Positions 25,727-33,554 of a DNA stretch of 64,000 bases are shown here, piece by piece (the first letter of the stretch is position 1; every line of letters begins with the position of its first letter). Below the pieces are notes generated by a model. That model saw only the letters and a list, made by a program, of their open reading frames with translations. It was not told the origin of the DNA and did not search any database. Source of the DNA: Aliitabrizicola sp041905595. GTDB taxonomy: Bacteria; Pseudomonadota; Alphaproteobacteria; Rhodobacterales; Rhodobacteraceae. Position numbers and translations under genes: made by a program. The stretch spans positions 1 to 64,000 of the forward strand of contig JAYRKT010000006.1 of NCBI GenBank assembly GCA_041905595.1, written 5' to 3'.

Positions 25727-26320
25727 TCAGCCTTGTTCCAGGCCGTCGAGCAGCGCGGCGAGGGTCTGGTGGGCGCGTGGCAGCCTGTCCTCTCCGGGCG
25801 GCGCATCGGCGGCCCAGAAAGCCAGGTTGCTGATCGCGCCGTTCAGCATCTGCGCCAGCGCCTCGGGATCGAGCCGGACGATCTTGCCCGCCTCCATCAG
25901 GTCGCGCAGGTCGGCGATCAGCATCTCCAGCCCTTCCTCGACCATGATTTCATAGGCCTTGGAGCCGAGCACCGCCGAGGCGTCCTGAAACATGATCCGC
26001 CGCCGGTCGGGCCGGATCGCCTCGTCGAGATAACGGGAGTAATACTGGCGGAACGCCTTCCAGTGATCGGGCTCCCGCCGCCATTCGGCATCGAGGATCG
26101 CGTCGATCTCGGCATCCACCTCGCGCAACACCGCCTCGAACAGGCCGGTCTTGTTGCCATAGTGGTGGTGGACGGCGCCACGGGTCATGCCGGCCTCGGC
26201 GGCCAGAGCATCGAGCGAGACGGCGGAGAAGCCCTTTTCTGCGAAGGCCTTGCGGGCCACTGACAGAAGGCGTGACGTCGTGTCCGCCTTCATCTCGGCC
26301 CGACTTCGTCGCTCGCCCAT
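25727..26320 (-). CDS. TetR family repressor of the adjacent MATE pump
   Basis: This 197-residue protein has the TetR helix-turn-helix: RLLSVARKAFAEKGFSAVSLDALAAEAGMTRGAVHHHYGNKTGLFEAV. The C-terminal ligand domain is of AcrR/TetR_C type. I prefer the ATG at 26320 because GGGG lies about 10 bases upstream; an ATG at 26326 sits inside the first operator. It is divergent from the MATE efflux gene, with two matching palindromes between them, so it very probably represses both. Confidence 0.9.
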   Translation of the reverse strand: MGERRSRAEMKADTTSRLLSVARKAFAEKGFSAVSLDALAAEAGMTRGAVHHHYGNKTGLFEAVLREVDAEIDAILDAEWRREPDHWKAFRQYYSRYLDEAIRPDRRRIMFQDASAVLGSKAYEIMVEEGLEMLIADLRDLMEAGKIVRLDPEALAQMLNGAISNLAFWAADAPPGEDRLPRAHQTLAALLDGLEQG

Positions 26321-26323
26321 TGA

Positions 26324-26368
26324 CATACGCCCCGTATGTGTCTATCTAACTCACATACCAATCGTATG
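26324..26368. promoter_or_regulatory. Twin TetR operators, CATAC-N5-GTATG
   Basis: CATAC-N5-GTATG occurs at 26324-26338 and 26354-26368. The first extends to ACATACG-N3-CGTATGT and the second to TCACATAC-N5-GTATGTGA. The two sites are exactly 30 bp apart, close to three helical turns, so dimers would sit on the same DNA face. They fill the space between the divergent tetR and MATE genes. Confidence 0.85.
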
Positions 26369-26390
26369 TGAGCGCAAACGGGGTCGCAAG

Positions 26391-27770
26391 ATGCCGCGTC
26401 ATGAATTTGTCATTTCTGAAGCCATGCGCGCCGAGGTGAAGCCTCTGGCGGGTCTCGCCGTGCCGATCATCCTCGGTTACGCGGCGACCATGCTCATGGG
26501 CATTACCGACAGCATCATGCTCGCCCCGCTCGGCCCGGTTCCGCTGGCGGCGGTCGGCCTGACCAATGCCGTGTCGAACGTGATCTTCTCGGCGGTCTGG
26601 GGGCTGCTGACCGCGCTTGGCGTGCGCATCGGCATGGCCTGGGGCGCGGGCGAGGGGCGGCGGATTCCGCATATCCTGCGCAACGGGCTGATCCTGGGCG
26701 GGATGGCCGGTCTTGCCGGTGCCGCCGCCATGGGGGTGATCTGGTTCCTGCTGCCGCTCATGGGTCAGCCCGCCGAGGTGATCGCCGCGATGCCCTTCTA
26801 CTGGGCGACTGTCGCCGCCTACATGCTGCCCTTCGGCTTCCTGACCGTGTTCAAATCCGCCTTCGAGGCCGTGGACCGGCCCTGGCTCGGCACCATCTTC
26901 GCCTTCTCGGCGGTGGTCGTGAACGTGCCGCTGAACTGGTGGCTGATCTGGGGCGGGCTTGGCGTGCCGGCCCTTGGCCTGAATGGCGCGGGGATATCGA
27001 GCCTGATCGCCGAGATCGTCGCCTTCCTCGTGGCCTTGGGCTACTGGGCTTGGGCACCCTCGATGCGCCGCCTGCGTCTGCCGCGCCGGATCGACTGGCA
27101 GGAGATCGCCTCGGCTGGCCGTGAAGGGATGCCGCTTGGCCTCCTTTACACCGCGGAAGCGGGGGCGATGACGGTGGCGACGGTGCTGATCGGCACCTTC
27201 GGCACCGTGGCGCTGGCGGCGAACCAGGTAATCTGGGCGGTCAGTGGCGTGACCTACATGATCCCGCTCGGGATCGCCGGGGCGGTCGCCATCCGCATCG
27301 CGCAGGAGAACGGCGCAGGCAACATGCAGGCGCTGCGCCCGATCGCCTGGACGGCGCTTGTGCTGGCGCTTGGCTGGCAGGGGATCATGGCGCTGGTCAT
27401 GGCCTTTGGCGGGCGGACCATCGCGCAGTGGATCACCGGCGACGAGGTCGTAGTGGCAATGGCGGCGCAGATGTTCCTGGCGGTGGCGGCGCTTCAGATC
27501 TTCGAAGGTCTGCAGTCCACCATGCTCGGCTCGCTCCGCGGCCTGTCGGACACGGCCTGGCCTGCGGTAGTGTCGCTGATCGGCTACTGGGCGATCTCGC
27601 TGCCTGTGGGTCGGTGGATGGCCGGACCCATGGGCTTCGGCCCGGCAGCGATCTGGGGCGGATTCGTCGCGGGTCTGGCCTTTGCCGGGATCGCGCTTCT
27701 CGTCAGGCTCCTCGCCGTCACCGGCGAGGAGGACGTCTGTCAGATCGGACCGACGACCGGGTTCGCATAG
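26391..27770 (+). CDS. MATE family multidrug efflux transporter
   Basis: This is a 459-residue membrane protein with about twelve transmembrane segments in two homologous halves. The opening LAVPIILGYAATMLMGITDSIML and repeats such as GAVAIRIAQENGAGN and EGLQSTMLGSLRGLSDT are typical of NorM-like MATE pumps, which exchange cationic drugs for Na+ or H+. The adjacent TetR repressor suggests drug-inducible expression. The 3' end overlaps the convergent L,D-transpeptidase gene by 31 bp. Confidence 0.92.
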   Translation: MPRHEFVISEAMRAEVKPLAGLAVPIILGYAATMLMGITDSIMLAPLGPVPLAAVGLTNAVSNVIFSAVWGLLTALGVRIGMAWGAGEGRRIPHILRNGLILGGMAGLAGAAAMGVIWFLLPLMGQPAEVIAAMPFYWATVAAYMLPFGFLTVFKSAFEAVDRPWLGTIFAFSAVVVNVPLNWWLIWGGLGVPALGLNGAGISSLIAEIVAFLVALGYWAWAPSMRRLRLPRRIDWQEIASAGREGMPLGLLYTAEAGAMTVATVLIGTFGTVALAANQVIWAVSGVTYMIPLGIAGAVAIRIAQENGAGNMQALRPIAWTALVLALGWQGIMALVMAFGGRTIAQWITGDEVVVAMAAQMFLAVAALQIFEGLQSTMLGSLRGLSDTAWPAVVSLIGYWAISLPVGRWMAGPMGFGPAAIWGGFVAGLAFAGIALLVRLLAVTGEEDVCQIGPTTGFA

Positions 27771-28546
27771 GGATCGACCGGCGCCGGAGCCACGTCGGGT
27801 GTCGCATCCGGACGCGGCTCTGGCGTCGTCACCTTCTTGGCCTTCACCGGTTTCGGCGGCACCGTCAGCTTGGTGGGCATCTTGCCGTCCTTGGTCATCA
27901 CGATGACCTTCGCCCCATCCGGGGCGCGGCCATAGAGGTCGATGATGTCCTGGTTGATCATCCGGATGCATCCGGACGAGGCATTATGCCCGATCGATTC
28001 CCATTCGGGCGTGCCGTGGATGCGGTAACCGTAGTCCACGCCGTTTGTCTTGAGGTACAGCGCCCGTGCGCCAAGCGGGTTCTCGGGCCCCCCAGGCTGA
28101 CCGCTCGCCCATTTCGCCAGTTCCGGCCGGCGGTCGATCATCTCCGGCGGTGGGGTCCAGGTTGGCCATTCCTTGCGCCCGGCGATATTGGCGACGCCCG
28201 ACCAGTCGAAGCCCGACCGCCCGACGGCGATGCCATAGCGGATCGCCTTGTTTGGCCCGGTTACGAAGTATAGGTGCTTCTCGGCGGTGTTGATGATGAT
28301 GGTCCCTGGTGCCTCGGCCGTCGGATAATCGACAGTTTGGCGCCGGTATTGCTCTGGCAGGCGGTCAAGCGGGATCGCGGGAAGGGTGAAGGTTCCATCC
28401 TGCCGCGAGACGTAGACAGTGCTGTCGAGGGTCGAGGCAGGGGCAGAGGCCGCGGTTGCCGGGGCGGTGGCCGTCGTCGGCACACAGGCGGCCAGCGCAG
28501 CCGCGCAGAGCAGCGCCCCGAGCATCCGAGTTCTTGCCTTCAGCAT
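27740..28546 (-). CDS. L,D-transpeptidase (YkuD) lipoprotein
   Basis: This 268-residue protein has a lipobox (LAAC, Cys21) after a hydrophobic signal, so it is periplasmic and membrane-anchored. The YkuD domain spans about residues 79-219, with His177 in RIHGT and the catalytic SGCIRM containing Cys193 and Arg195. It should form 3-3 peptidoglycan cross-links or attach proteins to the wall. The C-terminal tail is Pro/Lys-rich. Its end overlaps the MATE gene by 31 bp in convergent orientation, so the two mRNAs are complementary there. Confidence 0.92.
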   Translation of the reverse strand: MLKARTRMLGALLCAAALAACVPTTATAPATAASAPASTLDSTVYVSRQDGTFTLPAIPLDRLPEQYRRQTVDYPTAEAPGTIIINTAEKHLYFVTGPNKAIRYGIAVGRSGFDWSGVANIAGRKEWPTWTPPPEMIDRRPELAKWASGQPGGPENPLGARALYLKTNGVDYGYRIHGTPEWESIGHNASSGCIRMINQDIIDLYGRAPDGAKVIVMTKDGKMPTKLTVPPKPVKAKKVTTPEPRPDATPDVAPAPVDPYANPVVGPI

Positions 28547-28636
28547 CGCACACCCTCAATGACTTGTGCATCGGACCCCGCAAGGCCCAACCCATATTCG
28601 ACTCACGTTATCTCAGGTGGCGCGCAGGGTCAAAGG

Positions 28637-29473
28637 TCAGAGGCTTGTGCGCAAACGCCAGAGTTCGGGGAACAGTTCCACCTCGAGCATGCGCCGCAGG
28701 TAACTCGCGCCGCCTGTCCCGCCGGTCCCGCGCTTCATGCCGATGACCCGCTCGACGGTCGTCAGGTGATTGAAGCGCCACCGCCGGAAATAATCCTCGA
28801 AATCCACGAGCTTCTCGGCCAGTTCGTAGGCTTCCCAGTGCCTTTCCGGGTCGCGGTAGACCGTGATCCAGACCTGCTCCACCTCCGGATCGAAGCGCCA
28901 GGCCTGCCGCAGGTCGCGCGTCAGGACATGGTCCGGCACGGGCAGGCCGGTGCCGGCCAACCAGCGCAACGCCTCGTCGTAAAGCGTCGGCCGCGCGAGT
29001 TCGGCCTCGAGGATTGCCGTAAGGTCGGGCCGGTGCGCGTGGGGGCGCAACATCGCGAGGTTGCGGTTGCCCACCGCATATTCGATCAGCCGATATTGCC
29101 AGGACTGGAAGCCCGACGACTGGCCAAGGCCGTCGCGGAAGGTGGTGTAGTCGGACGGCGTCATCGTGCGCAGCACGTCCCACGCGCTGTTCAGCTGCTC
29201 GAAGATCCGCGTGACGCGGGCAAGGAGCTTGAACGAGGGGCGCAGGCGCCCCGCACGGATCTCGTCCCGGGCCGCACCGATCTCGTGCAGGGCGAGCTTC
29301 ATCCACAGCTCCGAGGTCTGGTGCTGGATGATGAAGAGAAGTTCGTCATGGGCCGGCGTCAGCGTGTTCTGCGCGGTCAGGATCTGGTCGATGCGAAGGT
29401 AGTCGCCATAGGACATGCGGCCGTCAAAGGCCATCTGCGCGCCTTCGCGGGCGGGGTCATAGGGGTCGGTCAT
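28637..29473 (-). CDS. kynA: Tryptophan 2,3-dioxygenase
   Basis: The 278 residues match bacterial TDO. It opens the indole ring of tryptophan to N-formylkynurenine with a heme cofactor. Seen are MSYGDYLRIDQILTAQ, FIIQHQTSELWMKLALHE, FQSWQYRLIEYAVGNRN, and the heme-ligand region FRRWRFNHLTTVERVIGMKRGTGGTGG near the C-terminus. GGAG precedes the start at 29473. It follows kynU and a GNAT gene on the same strand, 171 bp after the GNAT stop, with a palindromic repeat in between. The formamidase gene kynB is not visible. Confidence 0.96.
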   Translation of the reverse strand: MTDPYDPAREGAQMAFDGRMSYGDYLRIDQILTAQNTLTPAHDELLFIIQHQTSELWMKLALHEIGAARDEIRAGRLRPSFKLLARVTRIFEQLNSAWDVLRTMTPSDYTTFRDGLGQSSGFQSWQYRLIEYAVGNRNLAMLRPHAHRPDLTAILEAELARPTLYDEALRWLAGTGLPVPDHVLTRDLRQAWRFDPEVEQVWITVYRDPERHWEAYELAEKLVDFEDYFRRWRFNHLTTVERVIGMKRGTGGTGGASYLRRMLEVELFPELWRLRTSL

Positions 29474-29497
29474 CTTGGTTCTCCGGGTTGGGTTGGG

Positions 29498-29545
29498 CCA
29501 AAATCCTCCAAAGGATCTTGGCAAGAGTTTTCGAAAACTCTTGCC
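29498..29545. repeat. Bipartite palindromic repeat, copy A
   Basis: An imperfect hairpin bounded by CCAA and TTGG (29498-29521) is joined to a perfect 26-bp palindrome at 29520-29545, GGCAAGAGTTTTC followed by its complement. The same two-part layout recurs at 46584-46630. It lies between the GNAT and kynA genes. It may be a REP-like element affecting mRNA ends. Confidence 0.75.
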
Positions 29546-29644
29546 CTCATGCCCCGTCCGCGGCGCAGAATCTGGCCATCCGGCGCCAGGCCGCGGCCCA
29601 CCGGCCGCAGCCACACAGCAGGCTTTCCCCCTGGTCCTTGCCGG

Positions 29645-30136
29645 TCATGGCGCGGGCACGGGATCAAGCTTCATCGGCCGGTTGACCGGCCTGTCCTCCG
29701 CCCCCTGTCGCGGGTCGAGGTGCTCATGGGCGAAATCCGGGGCCGGGACCCAGCCGTGTCGGCGGAAGAACCCTTGCGCATAGCGGCTTGCCAGCACGTT
29801 CAGCCGGGTCAGACCGATGGAGCGAACTTCGTCCAGAAGGGCGGCATAAAGCTGGTCCGCCAAGCCGGTCCCCATCCGGTCAGGGCGGACGAAGGCCATG
29901 TTCAGATAGCCGTCCGCCTCGACCATGAAGAACCCGGTCACCTTTCCATCTTCTTCCGCAACGAAGGTCACATGGCCGTCGAGCCAGTCGCCCCAGTCCC
30001 GCGGCATCGCCGGATCGGGCACCCAGTCCGCCCGCTCGGCCTCGGAATACCGACCTGCCGCGCCGATCCGCACCGCTTCCACGAAGACCTCGCGCGTCGC
30101 TGCCGCGTCCTCGGGCCGGAAGCGGCGGATGGTCAT
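29645..30136 (-). CDS. GNAT family N-acetyltransferase
   Basis: This 163-residue protein has the GNAT fold: MTIRRFRPEDAAATREVFVEAV, GFFMVEADGYLNMAFVRPDRMGTGLADQLYAAL (acetyl-CoA loop of RxxGxG type, here RMGTGL), and RLNVLASRYAQGFFRRHGW. The substrate is unknown. Its ATG overlaps the kynU stop by 4 bp, so it is translationally coupled to kynurenine catabolism; acetylation of kynurenine, an anthranilate or amino acid is a speculative possibility. Confidence 0.85.
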   Translation of the reverse strand: MTIRRFRPEDAAATREVFVEAVRIGAAGRYSEAERADWVPDPAMPRDWGDWLDGHVTFVAEEDGKVTGFFMVEADGYLNMAFVRPDRMGTGLADQLYAALLDEVRSIGLTRLNVLASRYAQGFFRRHGWVPAPDFAHEHLDPRQGAEDRPVNRPMKLDPVPAP

Positions 30137-31326
30137 GTCACCCGCGCCCGGACCTTGTATTCGGGCCGGTCCCACAGTGCCTTGTCCATGACCTCGGCCA
30201 GGATCGCGACCGCCCCGTCCACCTCGGTCTCGCCGATATAGAGCGGCGTGAAGCCGAAGCGCAGGATGTCGGGGGCGCGGAAATCGCCGATCACGCCGCG
30301 CGCGATCAGCGCTTGCATGATCGCGTAGCCTTCGGGGTGGCGGAAGCTGACCTGACTGCCGCGCTCGGCCGGGTTCCGTGGGCTGGCGAGCCAAAGCGTC
30401 GGGCAGGCGGCCTCGACGCCCTGGATGAAGCGTTCGGTCAACTCGATTGAGCGGGCGCGGATGTCAGCCATCTCGACCCTGTCCCAGATATCGAGCGAGG
30501 CTTCCAGCGCGGCCATCTGCAGCACCGGCGGCGTACCGACCCGCATTCGCTCGATCCCGCGGCCGGGGCGGTAGCTGAGGTCGAAGGCGAAGGGCGCCTC
30601 GTGGCCGAGCCAGCCGGACAGGGCCGGGCGCGCGACCTCGGCATGGCGGGGGGCGACATAGATGAAGGCCGGGCCGCCGGGGCCGGAGTTCAGGTATTTG
30701 TAGGTGCAGCCGACGGCGAAATCTGCGCCAGCGCCCTTAAGGTCGACCGGGATCGCGCCGGCGGAATGGGCAAGGTCCCACACCGCGATCGCGCCCATGG
30801 CATGAGCCCTGGCTGTCAGCTTTGCCATGTCGTGCTTGCGACCCGTGCGGTAATCGACCTCAGTTATCATTGTGACCGCCACCGTCTCGTCAATCGCGCC
30901 TTCGACCTCTTCCGGCGCGACGGTCTTGAGCCGGTAACCGTTGCCGAGGGTGCGGCACAGCCCCTCGGCCATGTAGAGGTCAGAGGGAAAGTTGCCGGTG
31001 TCCGACAGGATCACGCGCCGGTTCAGGTTCATCTCCAGCGCCGAGGCCAGCGCCTGGTAGACCTTGATCGACAGCGTATCGCCGATCACCACCGTGTCGG
31101 GTTCCGCCCCGATCAACCGACCGATGCGGTTGCCGATCCGCGCCGGCATCTCCATCCAGCCGGCCTTGTTCCAGCCGGTGATGAGCATCTCGCCCCATTC
31201 CGCCTCGATGGTGCGGGCCACGCGCGCTGAGGCTGCCTTGGGCAGCGGCCCGAGCGAATTGCCGTCGAGGTAGATGACTCCGTCCGGCAGGTGAAACAGG
31301 GCGCGCGTGGCGCTGAAATCGGTCAT
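30133..31326 (-). CDS. kynU: Kynureninase
   Basis: This 397-residue PLP enzyme cleaves kynurenine to anthranilate and alanine. Typical strings are YLDGNSLGPLPKAA near the start, the PLP-lysine region GCTYKYLNSGPGGPAFIYV, and RPGRGIERMRVGTPPVLQMAALE. It begins the kynU-GNAT-kynA operon. An AraC-type gene is divergent 110 bp away and is a possible regulator. The start at 31326 gives the usual MTDFSATRALF opening. Confidence 0.95.
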   Translation of the reverse strand: MTDFSATRALFHLPDGVIYLDGNSLGPLPKAASARVARTIEAEWGEMLITGWNKAGWMEMPARIGNRIGRLIGAEPDTVVIGDTLSIKVYQALASALEMNLNRRVILSDTGNFPSDLYMAEGLCRTLGNGYRLKTVAPEEVEGAIDETVAVTMITEVDYRTGRKHDMAKLTARAHAMGAIAVWDLAHSAGAIPVDLKGAGADFAVGCTYKYLNSGPGGPAFIYVAPRHAEVARPALSGWLGHEAPFAFDLSYRPGRGIERMRVGTPPVLQMAALEASLDIWDRVEMADIRARSIELTERFIQGVEAACPTLWLASPRNPAERGSQVSFRHPEGYAIMQALIARGVIGDFRAPDILRFGFTPLYIGETEVDGAVAILAEVMDKALWDRPEYKVRARVT

Positions 31327-31435
31327 GTCGGGCTCCTCCGCCGGACGATCCGCCCGGCCCCTGTCCCTCGATACAAGGCAGGGCGGGGGGAGTTCAAGGT
31401 TGCCCCGCGCCGACCTTGGGCGCAGGATGCCGGCC

Positions 31436-32278
31436 ATGACGCGACACAGCTCCTTCAAGGCCCTTCAGGGCGCGCGGCCCGATCCGCGCGCGCCGGATGT
31501 CATCCGCCTGCGCCAATCGCAACGGGCACAGTTCCGCGCAATGGTGGGCGAGAGCCCGGCGATCCTGCGGGTCGAGAGCGGAGCCAAGCATCTCCGCGGC
31601 GCGGTCGAGGGCGTCGTGCCAGAAGGGGCGCTTGCGCTGATGCCTGCCGACCTGCCGCTGGATGTCGAGAACCGCCCGGCCCCCGGTGGGGTCTATCGCG
31701 CGACCGGGCTGGTCCTGCCGCGGGACGTGGGCGGCCCTCGTGGTACGGCGACGGCGGTCGCCTGCAGCGATCCGCGCGCGCTTGCGGCCTTCCAGCGGGC
31801 TCTTGACCTCCAGCGCGGCGTGGCCCCGGCTTCTGTCCGCCTGCATGCCGCCGAGGAGGTGCTTCTGTGGCTGGCCGAAGCGGGGCTGGTCCTGCCACCG
31901 CCGCGCCCGCCGCTTCTGGCGGAGCGGATCAGGATCCTCTGCGCCGGTGCGATCGACCGCGACTGGACCGCGGCCGAGGTCGCGGGGCGGATGGCGATGA
32001 GCGAGGCAACGCTGCGGCGGCGGCTTGCCGCGGACGGGACCAGCTTCTCTGCGCTGCTGACCGACCTGCGGATGACGCGGGCGCTCGGAATGCTGCAAAC
32101 CTCGGACCTGCCGGTCGGAACCATCGCGGCCGAGGTTGGCTACGCGTCGGCCTCGCGCTTTGCCCTGCGCTTCCGCGACCGCTTCGGGGTCAGCCCGAGC
32201 GCCATCCGCGACCTGCCTGATCGGTCCGGCACCGAGGTTGACCGGGCCAGCACAACCGGGGATCTGCCGGTGCTTTAG
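31436..32278 (+). CDS. AraC family transcriptional regulator
   Basis: This 280-residue protein has a C-terminal AraC DNA-binding domain (about residues 165-265): WTAAEVAGRMAMSEATLRRRLAADGTSFSALLTDLRMTRALGMLQ, then GTIAAEVGYASASRFALRFRDRFGVSPSAIR. The N-terminal 150 residues form a sensor region. The ATG at 31436 follows AGGA by 8 bases. It is divergent from kynU; regulation of the kyn operon is plausible but unproven. Confidence 0.9.
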   Translation: MTRHSSFKALQGARPDPRAPDVIRLRQSQRAQFRAMVGESPAILRVESGAKHLRGAVEGVVPEGALALMPADLPLDVENRPAPGGVYRATGLVLPRDVGGPRGTATAVACSDPRALAAFQRALDLQRGVAPASVRLHAAEEVLLWLAEAGLVLPPPRPPLLAERIRILCAGAIDRDWTAAEVAGRMAMSEATLRRRLAADGTSFSALLTDLRMTRALGMLQTSDLPVGTIAAEVGYASASRFALRFRDRFGVSPSAIRDLPDRSGTEVDRASTTGDLPVL

Positions 32279-32313
32279 CCTAGGGGGCATCGCCATCGAA
32301 GAAGGAGGCCGCG

Positions 32314-32850
32314 ATGCCCAGACTGATCCTATCCACCCTCGCCCTGACGCTGTTCCCGCTTGCCGCATCGGCCGGCCTGACATTGACCTCGCCCGACCTG
32401 ACCGAAGGCGGAACTCTGCCCGAGGCGCAGGTCTTCAACAGCTTCGGGTGCACGGGCCTGAACCTTTCGCCTGCGCTCGAGTGGTCGGGCGCGCCGGAGG
32501 GTACGAAGAGCTTCATCCTGACCGCCTACGATCCCGATGCGCCGACCGGATCGGGGTGGTGGCACTGGACCGTGGTGAACATTCCCGCTGACGCCCGTGC
32601 CATTGCCGAAGGTGCGAGCCCCAAGGCACTGCCCGCCGGCGCGATAGAGGCGCGGACCGATTTCGGCGCCAACGGCTATGGCGGCGCCTGCCCGCCCGAG
32701 GGGGACAAGCCGCACCATTACATCTTCACGCTCTACGCGATGCCGGTCGACTCCGTCCCTCTTGATGGCGGGGCGTCTGGGGCGATGGTCGGCTATTTCG
32801 CCAACAGCGCGATCGAGAAGGCCACACTGACCGTCACCTACGGCCGCTGA
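32314..32850 (+). CDS. YbhB/YbcL family Raf-kinase-inhibitor-like (PEBP) protein, exported
   Basis: This 178-residue protein begins with a signal peptide (cleavage after about residue 20, ASA-GL). The PEBP fold is shown by LNLSPALEWSGAPEGTKSFILTAYDPDAPTGSGWWHWTVVNIP and YGGACPPEGDKPHHYIFTLYA. These proteins bind small anions, and their bacterial function is unclear. GGAGG precedes the start. Confidence 0.9.
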   Translation: MPRLILSTLALTLFPLAASAGLTLTSPDLTEGGTLPEAQVFNSFGCTGLNLSPALEWSGAPEGTKSFILTAYDPDAPTGSGWWHWTVVNIPADARAIAEGASPKALPAGAIEARTDFGANGYGGACPPEGDKPHHYIFTLYAMPVDSVPLDGGASGAMVGYFANSAIEKATLTVTYGR

Positions 32851-32937
32851 TCCGCTTTTGCGGCAATTCCGCCCCGGGCGCTTGCGCCGGGGCGGTCCTG
32901 CTGGAATGATCGGCCCGCTGAAGACGGAGCGGGCCGC

Positions 32938-33411
32938 ATGATCTCCCAGACCTCGCTGACGCGCCGCCTGCTGCGGCAATGGGAAAGCCCGCCGACCTGG
33001 CTGGCGCTGTTCCTGTGCCTCGTCTGGGCGCAGTCACGGTTCCTTCCGATCCTGCCCTCGGGCCCCGGCCTGCGCATCGCCGGGGCAGTGCTGATTGTGT
33101 CAGGTCTTGTCATCTTCGCACTGGCGCTCGCCGAGTTCCGCCGTCACCGCACGACCGTTCTCCCGCGCGAGGCGCCGCAGAGCTTCATCACCGGCGGCAT
33201 CTACCAATGGTCGCGCAATCCGATCTATCTGGCAGATGCCGTCATCCTGTCCGGCGCCGCGCTGCGGTGGGACGGTGCCGCGCTTCTTATTGTGCCCGTG
33301 TTCATGTGGATCATCCGCAACCGCTTCATCGAGGGCGAGGAGACTGGACTGAGGGCCATGTTCGGTGCGGAATTCGACGCTTATGCCTCGCGGGTCCGCC
33401 GCTGGATCTGA
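32938..33411 (+). CDS. Isoprenylcysteine carboxyl methyltransferase-like membrane protein
   Basis: This 157-residue protein has four or so transmembrane segments. FITGGIYQWSRNPIYLADAVILSGAAL is the hallmark of the ICMT/PEMT-like methyltransferase family, and FIEGEETGLRAMFGAEFDAYASRVRRWI closes it in the usual way. These enzymes use S-adenosylmethionine at the membrane. The substrate in bacteria is mostly unknown. It precedes pntA by 143 bp. Confidence 0.85.
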   Translation: MISQTSLTRRLLRQWESPPTWLALFLCLVWAQSRFLPILPSGPGLRIAGAVLIVSGLVIFALALAEFRRHRTTVLPREAPQSFITGGIYQWSRNPIYLADAVILSGAALRWDGAALLIVPVFMWIIRNRFIEGEETGLRAMFGAEFDAYASRVRRWI

Positions 33412-33471
33412 CGCTTGGTCAACGCGAGCCGCGACGTAAATGCGACGATCGTGGGGGTTTGTGCGAAATAT

Positions 33472-33492
33472 TGTTGCGCTGCATCTGCAACA
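33472..33492. promoter_or_regulatory. Short inverted repeat upstream of pntA
   Basis: TGTTGC (33472-33477) and GCAACA (33487-33492) form a perfect 6-bp inverted repeat with a 9-bp spacer, 62 bp before the pntA start. It may be an operator, but the arms are short. Confidence 0.3.
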
Positions 33493-33554
33493 GCCATAGG
33501 ACGGATCGGCCCGCAAGGGCGACCGACTCAGACGAACGAGAAACGGAGGGCGGA

